NCBI GenBank assembly: GCA_964432595.1
Contig: CAYSOF010000011.1
Coordinates: forward strand, 124,001 to 188,000
Direction: 5' to 3'
Source of the DNA: DASYLJ01 sp964432595
GTDB lineage: Bacteria > Desulfobacterota > Binatia > DP-6
DNA: 64,000 nt
Part shown: positions 8,157 through 17,419 of the stretch, in pieces
Layout: each line of letters begins with the position of its first letter
How positions within the stretch are numbered: the first letter of the stretch is position 1
Notes under the pieces: model-generated
What the model was told of the DNA's origin: nothing
The model's database searches: none
Seen by the model: only the letters and a program-made list of their open reading frames with translations
Translations under genes and position numbers: made by a program

Positions 8157-11100
8157 ATGCCTATACGCCGCTACCTGACCGCCCTCGCCACCCTGGTCTG
8201 CGCCTTCGCGCATGCCCACCCTGCCGCCGCGCAGAGTTTCGTCAACTTCGAAACCGGCCAGGTCCGTCCGCTCGCGATGTCGCCGGACGGGAATCGCCTC
8301 TTCGCGCTCAATACGCCGGACAACCGGCTCGAGATTCTCGCCATCACCCCCGGTGGGCTCGCCCGAGCGGGCTCGGTGGAGGTCGGCCTCGAGCCGATCG
8401 CCGTCGCCGCGCGCACCGACGGCGAGGTGTGGGTCGTCAACCATCTCTCCGACTCGATCAGCATCGTCGACGTCGCATCGACGCCGCCACGCGTGACCCG
8501 CACGATCCTCACGTGCGACGAGCCGCGCGACATCGTCTTCGCCGGCCCAGGCAACTCGCGCGCCTTCGTCACCACCGCGCGTCGCGGCCAGAACTGCCCG
8601 ATCGCGTTCGATCCCAGCACCGAAGGCATCGGCCGCGCCATCGTGCAGGTGTGGGACGCCACCGCGCTCGACGGCACGCTCGAAGGGACACCCATCGCGA
8701 ACGTGGTGCTCTTCGGCGACACGCCGCGCTCCATCACGCGCAGCGCCGACGGCAACACCGTCTACGCGGCGATCTTCAAGTCCGGCAACCAGACGACCGC
8801 GCTCAACGAAGGTGCGATCTGCGACGGCGGCGCCGCCGCCGGCCCGTGCGGCCCGAACCAGCCCGGCGGTCTGCCGGCGCCGAACACCAACTTCGAAGGC
8901 ATCCTCGGTCCGGAAGTCGGCATGATCGTCAAGTTGAACCGCGCGACGAACCTCTGGGAGGATCCGCTGGGCCGCAACTGGACGGGCGCCGTCAGGTTCG
9001 ACCTGCCCGACCTCGACGTCTTCGCCATCGACGCCGCCGCGCCGGTCCCCGTCGAGACGGCGAGCTTCGCCCACGTCGGCACCGTCCTGTTCGACATGGT
9101 GACGAACCCCGTCTCGGGGAAGATCTACGTCAGCAACACCGACGCGAAGAACGAGGTCCGGTTCGAGGGCCCCGCGGCCGCGTTCGGCAACACGACGGTC
9201 CAGGGGCACCTGCACGAGGCGCGCATCTCGGTGATCGACGGCGGCAACGTGAACCCGCGTCACCTGAACAAGCACATCGACTACTCGATCCGTCCGGCGC
9301 CAGCGGGCGTGAAGCAGCACAGCCTGGCCACCCCGGTCGGCATGGCCGTCACCGCCGACGGCAGCACGCTCTACGTCGCGGCGTTCGGCTCCAGCAAGAT
9401 CGGCGTCTTCGACACGGCGGCGCTCGAGAACGACACGTTCACGCCGAGCTCGGCCAGCCACGTCAGCGTGAGCGGCGGCGGCCCGACGGGTCTCGTCCTC
9501 GACGAGGCCCGCGATCGTCTCTACGCGTTCACGCGCTTCGACAACGCGGTGTCGATCATCGACACGACGACGAACCTCGAGCAGGGACACGTGACGCTGT
9601 ACAACCCCGAGCCCGAGCACGTCGTCACCGGCCGGCCGTTCCTCTACGACGCCAACCTCACGTCGAACAACGGCGAGGCCTCGTGCTCGAGCTGCCACAT
9701 CTTCGGCGACCTCGACGATCTCGCGTGGGACCTCGGCAACCCCGACGACGAGGTCATCGACAACCCGATCCCGACGCGCATCCCGCCGCTCGCCGGCACC
9801 TTCCCCGACTTCCATCCGCTGAAGGGGCCGATGACCACCCAGAGCCTCCGCGGCATGGACAACAACGGCTCGATGCACTGGCGCGGCGACCGCACCGGCG
9901 GCAACGATCCCGGCGGCAGCGTCTTCGACGAGGTCGCCGCGTTCGAGAAGTTCAACCCCGCGTTCGTCGGTCTCGTCGGCCGCGACAGCGAGCTCACGCC
10001 GGCGCAGATGTCGGCGTTCACGCAGTTCATCCTGACCGTCACCTACCCGCCGAACCCGATCCGCCGTCTGAACCAGACGCTCGCGAACGCGGAGCAGCTC
10101 GGCAGCGACATCTACTTCGGGCCGCTCACCGACGTCCTCTTCAACTGCAACGGCTGCCATCTCATGAACCCGGCGCTGAAGCAGTTCGGCACCGACGGCC
10201 TCAGCACGTTCGAGGGCGAGACCCAGATGTTCAAGGTGCCGCACCTCCGCAACGTCTACACGAAGGTCGGCATGTTCGGACGTCCGAGCGAGGCGACGCA
10301 CCTCGGTCCGCAGGTCCGCGGCTACGGCGTGCTCCACGACGGCAGCATCGACACCGTGCGCCGCTTCCTCGGCGCCAGTGTCTTCAACCTGACCAACCAG
10401 CAGCAGAACCAGCTCGAGCGCTTCGTCTTCGTGTCGCCGTCCGACATGGCGCCCATCGTGGGTCAGCAGACCACGCTGAACGCCACGAACGCGCTCGAGG
10501 TCGACCAGCGCATCAACCTGATGATCCAGCGCATGGACGCAGGCGACTGCGACGTCGTCGTGAAGGGCACGATCGACGGCATCGCGCGCGGCGCGGTCCG
10601 TCTGCCGAACGCGCAGTACCAGCTCGACCGCGCCGGCGAGACGATGACGAACGAGGCGCTCCGCGCGCTCGCGAACACGGCAGGCCAGGAGCTGACGTTC
10701 ACCTGCGTCCCGCCGGGCTCGGGCAACCGTATCGGCATCGACCGCGACGAGGACGGCGCGTTCGACCGCGACGAGATCGACCTGGACAGCGACCCGGCCG
10801 ACCCGACGTCGCTGCCCATTCCCGCGACCATGATGCGCACCAGCTCGCTCACGATGCGTGACGACGACAAGGCGCCCATCACGCTCGACAAGCGGAAGAT
10901 CACCTTCAAGTCGACGACGTTCCAGGGCACGCCGAGCGGCGTGATCCTCCCTGGGTGGGGCAGCGACGCCGACCCCACGCTGCACGGCGCCCGCCTCGAG
11001 ATCTACGACGCGGACGGCGGGCCGACCGGCGTGACGCTGCCGCTGCCCGCGTCCAACTGGACGTTCAACGGCTTCGTCTCGAAGCCCATCTGGAAGTACA

Positions 11101-11366
11101 CGGACAAGCAGCGCGTCCACGGCCCGATCACGAGCATCCTGATGCGTCCCGGCATGCTGACCTTCAAGGGCAACGGCGAGGCGCTCTATCCGCTCACGGG
11201 TGCACCGCAAGGCAGCGTCGCGGTGCGGATCGACCTCGGCACCGGCATCCGTCTGTGCACGACGGCGCTGCCGAAGGCGCCCGCCGCGAAGACCGATACG
11301 ACCGCGCAGTTCGTGGCCACGAAGAACGCGCCGATTCCGGCGGCGTGCCCGAACTCGCCGAACTGA
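8157..11366 (+). CDS. Exported beta-propeller / di-heme cytochrome c peroxidase-like protein
   Basis: About 1069 residues. I prefer the ATG at 8157, 12 bases after GGGGAG; the in-frame ATG at 8145 directly abuts that site. A Sec signal (to about residue 26) leads into a YVTN/NHL-like propeller (about 30-500: repeated gaDG..lyVa and iDt units). A MauG/CcpA-type part follows with two heme-c motifs, CSSCH at 510-514 and CNGCH at 664-668, and the usual FKVPHLRNV segment. A Ca-binding DRDEDGAFDRDEIDLDSD stretch comes near 865-885, then a C-terminal beta domain (about 896-1060) also found in three other exported proteins here. It is a periplasmic redox protein; the substrate is unknown. Confidence 0.85.
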   Translation: MPIRRYLTALATLVCAFAHAHPAAAQSFVNFETGQVRPLAMSPDGNRLFALNTPDNRLEILAITPGGLARAGSVEVGLEPIAVAARTDGEVWVVNHLSDSISIVDVASTPPRVTRTILTCDEPRDIVFAGPGNSRAFVTTARRGQNCPIAFDPSTEGIGRAIVQVWDATALDGTLEGTPIANVVLFGDTPRSITRSADGNTVYAAIFKSGNQTTALNEGAICDGGAAAGPCGPNQPGGLPAPNTNFEGILGPEVGMIVKLNRATNLWEDPLGRNWTGAVRFDLPDLDVFAIDAAAPVPVETASFAHVGTVLFDMVTNPVSGKIYVSNTDAKNEVRFEGPAAAFGNTTVQGHLHEARISVIDGGNVNPRHLNKHIDYSIRPAPAGVKQHSLATPVGMAVTADGSTLYVAAFGSSKIGVFDTAALENDTFTPSSASHVSVSGGGPTGLVLDEARDRLYAFTRFDNAVSIIDTTTNLEQGHVTLYNPEPEHVVTGRPFLYDANLTSNNGEASCSSCHIFGDLDDLAWDLGNPDDEVIDNPIPTRIPPLAGTFPDFHPLKGPMTTQSLRGMDNNGSMHWRGDRTGGNDPGGSVFDEVAAFEKFNPAFVGLVGRDSELTPAQMSAFTQFILTVTYPPNPIRRLNQTLANAEQLGSDIYFGPLTDVLFNCNGCHLMNPALKQFGTDGLSTFEGETQMFKVPHLRNVYTKVGMFGRPSEATHLGPQVRGYGVLHDGSIDTVRRFLGASVFNLTNQQQNQLERFVFVSPSDMAPIVGQQTTLNATNALEVDQRINLMIQRMDAGDCDVVVKGTIDGIARGAVRLPNAQYQLDRAGETMTNEALRALANTAGQELTFTCVPPGSGNRIGIDRDEDGAFDRDEIDLDSDPADPTSLPIPATMMRTSSLTMRDDDKAPITLDKRKITFKSTTFQGTPSGVILPGWGSDADPTLHGARLEIYDADGGPTGVTLPLPASNWTFNGFVSKPIWKYTDKQRVHGPITSILMRPGMLTFKGNGEALYPLTGAPQGSVAVRIDLGTGIRLCTTALPKAPAAKTDTTAQFVATKNAPIPAACPNSPN

Positions 11367-11376
11367 CGGCGTCTCC

Positions 11377-11410
11377 GGTCCCTCCGCCGCCGCGGCGCGG
11401 CGGAGGGACC
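11377..11410 (+). terminator. Hairpin after the cytochrome gene
   Basis: Perfect 12-base arms GGTCCCTCCGCC (11377-11388) and GGCGGAGGGACC (11399-11410) with a 10-base GC-rich loop, 10 bases after the stop codon. There is no T tract, but the position and stem strength support transcript termination or 3' end protection. Confidence 0.65.
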
Positions 11411-11462
11411 GATCACACGCGGCGTTGACTCGTGTGGCCGCGGCCATAACTTTGGGCCCCAC

Positions 11463-12215
11463 ATGACGCCGGCCATCGACGACGTGACCACCATCGACCT
11501 CGCCGCCGAGAACCTGGTGCTCGAGCGGCTGACGGCCGAGGCGCGCGTCGCCTGGGCGCTCGAGCGGCTGAGCCCCCGCATCGTGCTCTCGTCGAGCTTC
11601 GGTGCGCAGGCCGCCGTCCTCCTCCACATGGTGACGCGCCAGTGGCCGGAGATTCCCGTCGTCGTCGTCGACACGGGCTATCTCTTCCCGGAGACGTACC
11701 GGTTCATCGACGAGCTCAGCGAGCGGCTCGCGCTCAATCTGAAGGTCTACCGCCCGACGACGAGCGCCGCCTGGCAGGAGGCGCGCTACGGCAAGCTCTG
11801 GGAACAGGGCATCGAGGGCATCACGCGCTACAACCAGATGAACAAGGTCGAGCCGATGCAGCGGGCCCTCGACGAGCTCGACGCGCAGGCGTGGATCGTC
11901 GGGCTGCGCCGCGCCCAGTCGTCGACGCGCCGCGAGCTGCGCGTCCTCGGGATGCAGGACGGCTACCTGAAGGTCCACCCGATCGTCGACTGGAACGACA
12001 AGCACGTCTACGACTACCTGACGCGCCACGGCCTCCCCTACCACCCGCTCTGGGAGCAGGGCTATCCGTCGATCGGCGACTGGCACACGTCGCACAAGCT
12101 GACGGACGGCATGGCCGAGGAAGAGACGCGCTTCTTCGGCCTGAAGCGCGAATGCGGACTCCACGAGAGCTCGTCGCCGGTGCCGCCGTCGCCGAAGCTG
12201 CCCGACGTCGCGTAG
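11463..12215 (+). CDS. cysH: Phosphoadenylyl-sulfate (PAPS) reductase
   Basis: A 250-residue thioredoxin-dependent reductase that turns PAPS into sulfite and PAP in assimilatory sulfate reduction. The segment SSSFGAQAAVLLHM is the nucleotide-binding start, and YNQMNKVEPMQRAL closely follows the enterobacterial CysH. The catalytic motif KRECGLH has Cys231. The CysCys...CxxC cluster of APS reductases is absent, so PAPS and not APS is the expected substrate. No ATP sulfurylase or APS kinase is in the window; cysE (35640) and a PAPS-type sulfotransferase (38785) are. Confidence 0.93.
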   Translation: MTPAIDDVTTIDLAAENLVLERLTAEARVAWALERLSPRIVLSSSFGAQAAVLLHMVTRQWPEIPVVVVDTGYLFPETYRFIDELSERLALNLKVYRPTTSAAWQEARYGKLWEQGIEGITRYNQMNKVEPMQRALDELDAQAWIVGLRRAQSSTRRELRVLGMQDGYLKVHPIVDWNDKHVYDYLTRHGLPYHPLWEQGYPSIGDWHTSHKLTDGMAEEETRFFGLKRECGLHESSSPVPPSPKLPDVA

Positions 12216-12265
12216 ACGCCGAGCGGATTGACGGCCTCGCGCCGTCCAGCAAGATCGGGCCCCGC

Positions 12266-14782
12266 ATGCCGACGCGTCCAGCCACCGGCGCCCCGCGCGG
12301 CTTCGTGCGTGTGCGCGGCGCGCGCGAGCACAACCTCCGCGACGTCGATCTCACGATCCCCCGCGACGCGCTCGTCGTCTTCACGGGCATCTCGGGCTCC
12401 GGCAAGTCGTCGCTGGCCTTCGGCACGCTCTACGCCGAGGCGCAGCGCCGCTACCTCGAATCGGTCTCACCCTACGCGCGGCGGCTCTTCGACCAGATGC
12501 CCGTGCCCGACGTCGACGAGATCGACGGCCTGCCGCCCGCCGTCGCGCTCCAGCAGCAACGCGGCACGCCGACGACGCGCTCGTCCGTGGGCAGCGTCAC
12601 CACGCTCTCGAACCTGCTGCGCATGCTGTACTCCCGCGCCGGCGACTACCCGCGCGGCCAGCCGATGCTGCACGCCGAGGACTTCTCGCCGAACACGCCA
12701 CAGGGCGCATGTCCGCGCTGCCACGGGCTCGGCCGCATCTACGAGGTGACCGAGCGGTCCATGGTCCCCGACCCGTCGCTGACGATCCGCGAGCGGGCGA
12801 TCGCCGCCTGGCCGCCGGCCTGGCAGGGCCAGAACCTCCGCGACATCCTGACGACGCTCGGGCACGACGTCGATACGCCGTGGCGCGAGCTGCCGAAGAA
12901 GGTTCGCCGCTGGATCCTCTTCACCGACGAGCAGCCGACCGTGCCGGTCTACGCCGGCTACGACCGCGCCGAGGTGAAGCGCGCGCTCAGGCGGAAGGAG
13001 GAGCCGAGCTACCAGGGGACGTTCGTCAGCGCGAAGCGCCACGTCCTCGAGACGTTCGCCAACACCCAGAGCGCGCTCATGAAGCAGCGGGTCGCGCGCT
13101 ACATGGTGAGCACGGCGTGCCCGGCATGCCGCGGCAAGCGGCTGCGGCCGGAAGCGCTCGCGGTCACGTTCGCCGGCCACGACATCACCGCGCTCGCCGC
13201 GCTGCCGCTCGGCCGTCTCGCCGGCGTCCTGGAGCCCTTCGCGCGCACCGTCGACCGACGCGGAGATCATCCCGAGAAGGCGCTCGTCGCCCAGCGGGTC
13301 GCGGAGGACATGCTCGCCCGACTGGCCGTCGTCCTCGACCTGGGGCTCGGCTACCTGACGCTCGACCGGAGCACGCCGACGTTGTCGCCCGGGGAGCTGC
13401 AACGGCTCCGGCTCGCGACGCAGGTGCGCTCGAATCTCTTCGGTGTCGTGTACGTCCTCGACGAGCCGTCCGCCGGTCTGCATCCCGCCGACACCGAGGC
13501 GCTGCTGCGCGCCCTCGACCGCCTGAAGGCGACGGGCAACTCGCTCTTCGTCGTCGAGCACGACCTCGACGTGATCGCCCATGCCGACTGGATCGTCGAC
13601 GTCGGGCCGGGCGCCGGGCAGCACGGCGGACGCATCCTCTACAGCGGGCCGTCGGACGGGCTCGGCGACGTCGCGCGATCCGAGACCGCGCGCCATCTGA
13701 CGGGGCGGGTGCGGCGCGCCCCGCGCACGCCGCGCGAGCCGACCGGCTGGCTCCGGCTCGCCGGCGTGACGCGCAACAACCTGCACGACCTGTCCGCCGA
13801 GTTCCCGCTCGGCGTGCTCACGACGGTCACCGGCATCTCCGGCTCCGGCAAGTCGAGCCTGGTGAGCCAGGCGCTCGTCGATCTCGTCGCCGCCCGCCTC
13901 GGCCACGAGCCCGCCGCCGACGACGGCGACGACGACGTCCTCCAACAGCCCGATCCGATCGCGACGGCCGGCCGCATCGTCGGCGGCATGGAGCACGTCG
14001 GGCGCCTGGTGCGCGTCGACCAGAAGCCGATCGGCCGCACGCCGCGCTCGAATCTCGCGACGTACACCGGCCTCTTCGACCACGTCCGACGCCTGTTCGC
14101 CGCGACGCCGGCCGCCCGCGCCCGGCGGTACGACGCCGGGCGCTTCTCGTTCAACGTCGCCAAGGGGCGCTGCCGCACGTGCGAGGGCGAGGGCTTCGTC
14201 TTCGTCGAGATGCTCTTCCTGCCGAGCGTCTACGCGCCCTGCCCGACCTGTCACGGTGCGCGGTACGATCCGAAGACGCTCGCGGTGACGTATCGCGGCA
14301 AGAACGTCGCCGAGGTCCTCGGCATGACGGTCGACGACGCGTACGACTTCTTCGCGGACGCGGCGCCGGTGCGGCGCAGTCTCGACGTCGTCCGGCAGGT
14401 GGGCCTGGGCTACCTGCGCCTCGGCCAGCCGGCGACCGAGCTGTCGGGTGGCGAAGCACAGCGCATCAAGCTCGCGACGGAGCTGCAGCGCGTCCACCGC
14501 GGCGACACGCTGTACGTGCTCGACGAGCCGACCACGGGACTGCATCCGTCGGACGTCGAGCGACTGATCGTCCAGCTCGACGGGCTGGTTGCGGCGGGCA
14601 ACACCGTGATCGTCGTCGAGCACGACGTGCGCGTGGTCGCCGCGAGCGACTGGGTGATCGACGTGGGACCCGGCGCGGGCGAGGACGGTGGTCGGCTCGT
14701 CGCGGCCGGGACGCCGGCGCAGCTCGCCACGACCACGCGCAGCCGGACGGCGCCGTATGTCGCGCGGTTCCTCACATCGTAG
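12266..14782 (+). CDS. UvrA-like ABC ATPase, short UvrA2 class
   Basis: An 838-residue tandem ABC ATPase with two Walker A motifs (GISGSGKSS at 41-49 and again in the second half) and Zn-binding CxxC pairs (C149/C152 CPRC, CPAC, CRTC, CPTC). Only about 100 residues separate the first Walker A from the first Cys pair, against about 215 in UvrA1, so the UvrB-binding domain is missing. That, and the length near 840, define UvrA2 proteins, tied to resistance to DNA-binding drugs more than to classical excision. The first signature reads LSPGELQR and not LSGGEAQR, while the second is canonical. It follows cysH by 50 bases. Confidence 0.9.
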   Translation: MPTRPATGAPRGFVRVRGAREHNLRDVDLTIPRDALVVFTGISGSGKSSLAFGTLYAEAQRRYLESVSPYARRLFDQMPVPDVDEIDGLPPAVALQQQRGTPTTRSSVGSVTTLSNLLRMLYSRAGDYPRGQPMLHAEDFSPNTPQGACPRCHGLGRIYEVTERSMVPDPSLTIRERAIAAWPPAWQGQNLRDILTTLGHDVDTPWRELPKKVRRWILFTDEQPTVPVYAGYDRAEVKRALRRKEEPSYQGTFVSAKRHVLETFANTQSALMKQRVARYMVSTACPACRGKRLRPEALAVTFAGHDITALAALPLGRLAGVLEPFARTVDRRGDHPEKALVAQRVAEDMLARLAVVLDLGLGYLTLDRSTPTLSPGELQRLRLATQVRSNLFGVVYVLDEPSAGLHPADTEALLRALDRLKATGNSLFVVEHDLDVIAHADWIVDVGPGAGQHGGRILYSGPSDGLGDVARSETARHLTGRVRRAPRTPREPTGWLRLAGVTRNNLHDLSAEFPLGVLTTVTGISGSGKSSLVSQALVDLVAARLGHEPAADDGDDDVLQQPDPIATAGRIVGGMEHVGRLVRVDQKPIGRTPRSNLATYTGLFDHVRRLFAATPAARARRYDAGRFSFNVAKGRCRTCEGEGFVFVEMLFLPSVYAPCPTCHGARYDPKTLAVTYRGKNVAEVLGMTVDDAYDFFADAAPVRRSLDVVRQVGLGYLRLGQPATELSGGEAQRIKLATELQRVHRGDTLYVLDEPTTGLHPSDVERLIVQLDGLVAAGNTVIVVEHDVRVVAASDWVIDVGPGAGEDGGRLVAAGTPAQLATTTRSRTAPYVARFLTS

Positions 14783-14819
14783 CTGTTCACGCGCGCGGGC
14801 AGCGGTGTACAACCGCAAC

Positions 14820-15674
14820 ATGCAGTCGACGGTCGTCGCCGATGAGCTCGAGTTCCCCGAAGGACCGGTGTGGCTCGGACCGAACCGCGTCGCGTTCACG
14901 CAGATTCGCGGCCAGTGCATCTCGCTGTACGAGAACGGCAACGTCCGGAAGATCGCCCACACCGGCGGGGGCGCGAACGGCGCGACGCTCGGCCCCGACA
15001 ACGCGCTCTACGTCGCCAACAACGGCGGGCTGTCGCTCGGCCACGAAGGCGCGTGGACGGCGCCCGAGCCGATTCCCGGCCGCATCCAACGCGTGACGCT
15101 CGCCGGCGAGGTGCGCGACGTCGCGTGCACCCTGCCCGGCGATCCGCCGAACCGTCCCAACGACCTCTGCTTCGGACCCGACCGCCTCCTCTACTACACC
15201 GATCCGCACAACTGGGAGGACCTCGCGAATCTGAAGACCGGCCGCGTCGGACGCACCACGCTCGACGGCCAGGTCGAGTTCGTCGCGGAGGTTCCCGGAT
15301 TCCCGAACGGCATCGCGTTCGGCCCCGACGACCGGCTGTACGTCGCGCAGAGCCTGACGTCGCTGATCCTGGTGATGGACGCGAAGCCCGGCACGACGCC
15401 GAAAGAGTTCACGAAGCTACCGACGGGCTACCCCGACGGCTTCTGCTTCGATCGCGACGGCCGGCTCTACGTCGCCGGCAGCCTCGGCGACGTCGTCGTG
15501 GTGTTCGCGCCGGACGGGAAGCAGGAGCAGGTGATCGAGATGGGCCAGGGCACCGAGCCGACGAACTGCTGCCTCGGCGACGGCGTACTCTACGTGACGC
15601 TGTCGGGCACGGGGCAGCTCGTGACGCTGCCGATCAACAAGCCCGCGCTGCCGCTCTACCCGGCGTCGCGCTAG
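14820..15674 (+). CDS. SMP-30/gluconolactonase-like hydrolase
   Basis: A 284-residue six-bladed propeller of the SMP-30/gluconolaconase/LRE group. The divalent-metal ligands are present: Glu14 (EFPEGPVW), Asn114 (RPNDLCF) or Asn163 (FPNGIAF), and Asp206 (YPDGFCF). Members hydrolyse sugar lactones or related esters in the cytoplasm. There is no signal peptide. Its TAG stop shares a CTAG tetramer with the stop of the convergent smpB. No sugar-acid pathway adjoins, so the substrate is open. Confidence 0.85.
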   Translation: MQSTVVADELEFPEGPVWLGPNRVAFTQIRGQCISLYENGNVRKIAHTGGGANGATLGPDNALYVANNGGLSLGHEGAWTAPEPIPGRIQRVTLAGEVRDVACTLPGDPPNRPNDLCFGPDRLLYYTDPHNWEDLANLKTGRVGRTTLDGQVEFVAEVPGFPNGIAFGPDDRLYVAQSLTSLILVMDAKPGTTPKEFTKLPTGYPDGFCFDRDGRLYVAGSLGDVVVVFAPDGKQEQVIEMGQGTEPTNCCLGDGVLYVTLSGTGQLVTLPINKPALPLYPASR

Positions 15675-16144
15675 CGGCCTTTACGGCCGGCCGACATCGC
15701 GCGGTCGGCGTCGCGTTTGTCGCTCCGTTCGCGGATCGCATCGCGCTTGTCGTGCAGCTTCTTGCCGCGGGCGAGGCCGAGCTCGACCTTCGCGCGGCCG
15801 TTCACCCAGTACATGCGGAGCGGGATCAGCGTCAGGCCGCGCTCCTTGATCTTGCTGGTGAGCTTGTCGATCTCGTGCCGGTGCAGCAGGAGCTTCCGCT
15901 GCCGCTCGGGCTCGTGGCCGAACTGGCTGGCCGGCCCGTAGACGTTGATGTGCGCGCCGACGAGGTACAGCTCGTCGCCGACGAAGCGCGCATACGAGTC
16001 CTTCAGCTGGACCCGGCCCTCGCGCAGCGATTTCACCTCGCTGCCGACGAGGGCCAGGCCCGCCTCGAGCTTCTCGTCGATGTGATACTCGAAGAACGCC
16101 CGCCGGTTGACGGTGATGTCCTTGTGGCGGGCGGGATCCGTCAT
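15671..16144 (-). CDS. smpB: SsrA-binding protein SmpB
   Basis: A 157-residue partner of tmRNA. The family core (NRRAFFEYHIDEKLEAGL, LVGSEVKSLREGRVQLKDSYAR, ARGKKLHDKRDAIRERS) is intact, with the long basic C-terminal tail that inserts into the empty mRNA channel. It is the last gene of panB-panC-panD-smpB; its ATG overlaps the panD stop as ATGA (16141-16144). Linking trans-translation to pantothenate synthesis is unusual and probably reflects co-transcription and not a shared function. Confidence 0.95.
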   Translation of the reverse strand: MTDPARHKDITVNRRAFFEYHIDEKLEAGLALVGSEVKSLREGRVQLKDSYARFVGDELYLVGAHINVYGPASQFGHEPERQRKLLLHRHEIDKLTSKIKERGLTLIPLRMYWVNGRAKVELGLARGKKLHDKRDAIRERSDKRDADRAMSAGRKGR

Positions 16145-16557
16145 CCGACTCGGCGCAGCGGCGGCTCGACGCGCGCGGGCATGCGCGGTCCGGGCACCTC
16201 CGCCCGCTTCTCGCGGATGCGGTTGTCGCCGTCGACGAAGACGACCTTCGGCTCGTGCTTCCGCGCGGCCGCCTCCTTCATCCACGTGAAGGCGGCGATG
16301 ATCACGAGATCGCCCTTGGTGACGAGGTGCGCCGCGGCGCCGTTCACACAGATGACGCCGCTGTCGGGCGGGCCCTCGACGACGTAGGTCTCGAAGCGCG
16401 TCCCGCTGGTGACGTTCCACACGCAGACGGCCTCGTTCGGCAGGAGATCCGTGGCGTCCATCAGGCGCCGATCGATGGTGATCGAGCCCTCGTAGTCGAC
16501 GTCGGCCTGGGTCACGGTGGCGCGATGGATCTTGGCCCGCATCATCTTCCGGGTCAT
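16141..16557 (-). CDS. panD: Aspartate 1-decarboxylase, pyruvoyl precursor
   Basis: A 138-residue proenzyme making beta-alanine from aspartate for pantothenate. With the start at MTRKMM the self-cleavage site Gly24-Ser25 (DYEGSITI) falls at the family numbering, which supports this start; Ser25 would become the pyruvoyl group. His11, Lys9 and the central VNGAAAHLVTKGD turn are present. It overlaps panC and smpB by ATGA at both ends. A Pro/Arg-rich extension of about 15 residues closes the protein. Confidence 0.95.
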   Translation of the reverse strand: MTRKMMRAKIHRATVTQADVDYEGSITIDRRLMDATDLLPNEAVCVWNVTSGTRFETYVVEGPPDSGVICVNGAAAHLVTKGDLVIIAAFTWMKEAAARKHEPKVVFVDGDNRIREKRAEVPGPRMPARVEPPLRRVG

Positions 16558-17417
16558 CGGCTGGTCTCCCCTGCAAGGATTCGATTGTCGATCAGCCGCA
16601 CGCCGCCCACCCAGACTGCCAGGGCGAGCAACGCCGGCGCCGGCGCCGCCACCTCCTCCACCTCCGCCAACGTCACGGGATCGCGCAGCTCGGCATACTC
16701 GAGCTTCGCCTGCGGCTCGCCGGCGATCACCGCCGACGCCCGCGCGATCAGGGCCTTCGCGTCGCGCTCGCCCGCGGCCAGCGCGTCGGCCGCCGCCGCG
16801 AGCGCCCGGGGCACGCAGCGCGCGGCGATCCGCGCGTCGGTCCCGAGCAGACGGTTCCGGCTCGACAGCGCGAGCCCGTCGGCCTCGCGCACCGTCGGCA
16901 CGCCGACGATCTCGATGCCGAAGTCCAGATCCTCGGTCATCCGCCGGATGACCGCGAGCTGCTGGTAGTCCTTCTCGCCGAACAGCGCGCAGTGCGGCCG
17001 GACGGCGTGGAACAGCTTCGTGACGACCGTGGTGACGCCACGGAAGTGCCCCGGCCGCTGTGCGCCACAGAGCGGCTCGGTGAGTCCGGCGACGTCGACG
17101 CCGCTGGCGAAGCCTTCGGGATACATGCGCGGCGCGGCCGGCGCGTAGACCGCGTCGACGCCGGCGTCGGCGCACATCGCCGCGTCGGCCTCGATCGTGC
17201 GAGGGTAGCGGTCGAAGTCGTCGCGCCGGTTGAACTGGATGGGGTTCACGAAGATCGACACGACGACGCGATCGGCGCGCCGTCGTGCTTCCTCGACGAG
17301 CTTCATGTGGCCCACGTGCAGCGCGCCCATCGTCGGTACCAGCGCGATGCGCTGGCCGGCCTCACGCTCCCCGTCCGCCCACGTCTGCATGGCGACGGGC
17401 TCGGTGATGGTGCGCAT
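16554..17417 (-). CDS. panC: Pantothenate synthetase
   Basis: A 287-residue enzyme joining pantoate and beta-alanine with ATP. The HIGH-type motif PTMGALHVGH is at 28-37, and GEKDYQQLAVIRRM and LSSRNRLL (KMSKS-like) are intact. The segment QFNRRDDFDRYPR is normal for the family. The start codon lies 2 bases after the panB stop, and the 3' end overlaps panD by four bases. Confidence 0.96.
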   Translation of the reverse strand: MRTITEPVAMQTWADGEREAGQRIALVPTMGALHVGHMKLVEEARRRADRVVVSIFVNPIQFNRRDDFDRYPRTIEADAAMCADAGVDAVYAPAAPRMYPEGFASGVDVAGLTEPLCGAQRPGHFRGVTTVVTKLFHAVRPHCALFGEKDYQQLAVIRRMTEDLDFGIEIVGVPTVREADGLALSSRNRLLGTDARIAARCVPRALAAAADALAAGERDAKALIARASAVIAGEPQAKLEYAELRDPVTLAEVEEVAAPAPALLALAVWVGGVRLIDNRILAGETSR

Positions 17418-17419
17418 CG

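Noticed and set aside
7746..12164. Minus-strand open frame of 1472 codons
   Set aside because: It is a shadow of several real plus-strand genes in GC-rich DNA, with Arg/Val/Asp-biased composition, no domain and no ribosome-binding site.
12201..12265. Longer frame joining the cysH end with the UvrA-like gene
   Set aside because: The family N-terminus begins at about residue 13 of the ATG at 12266; upstream codons are the cysH gene in another frame.
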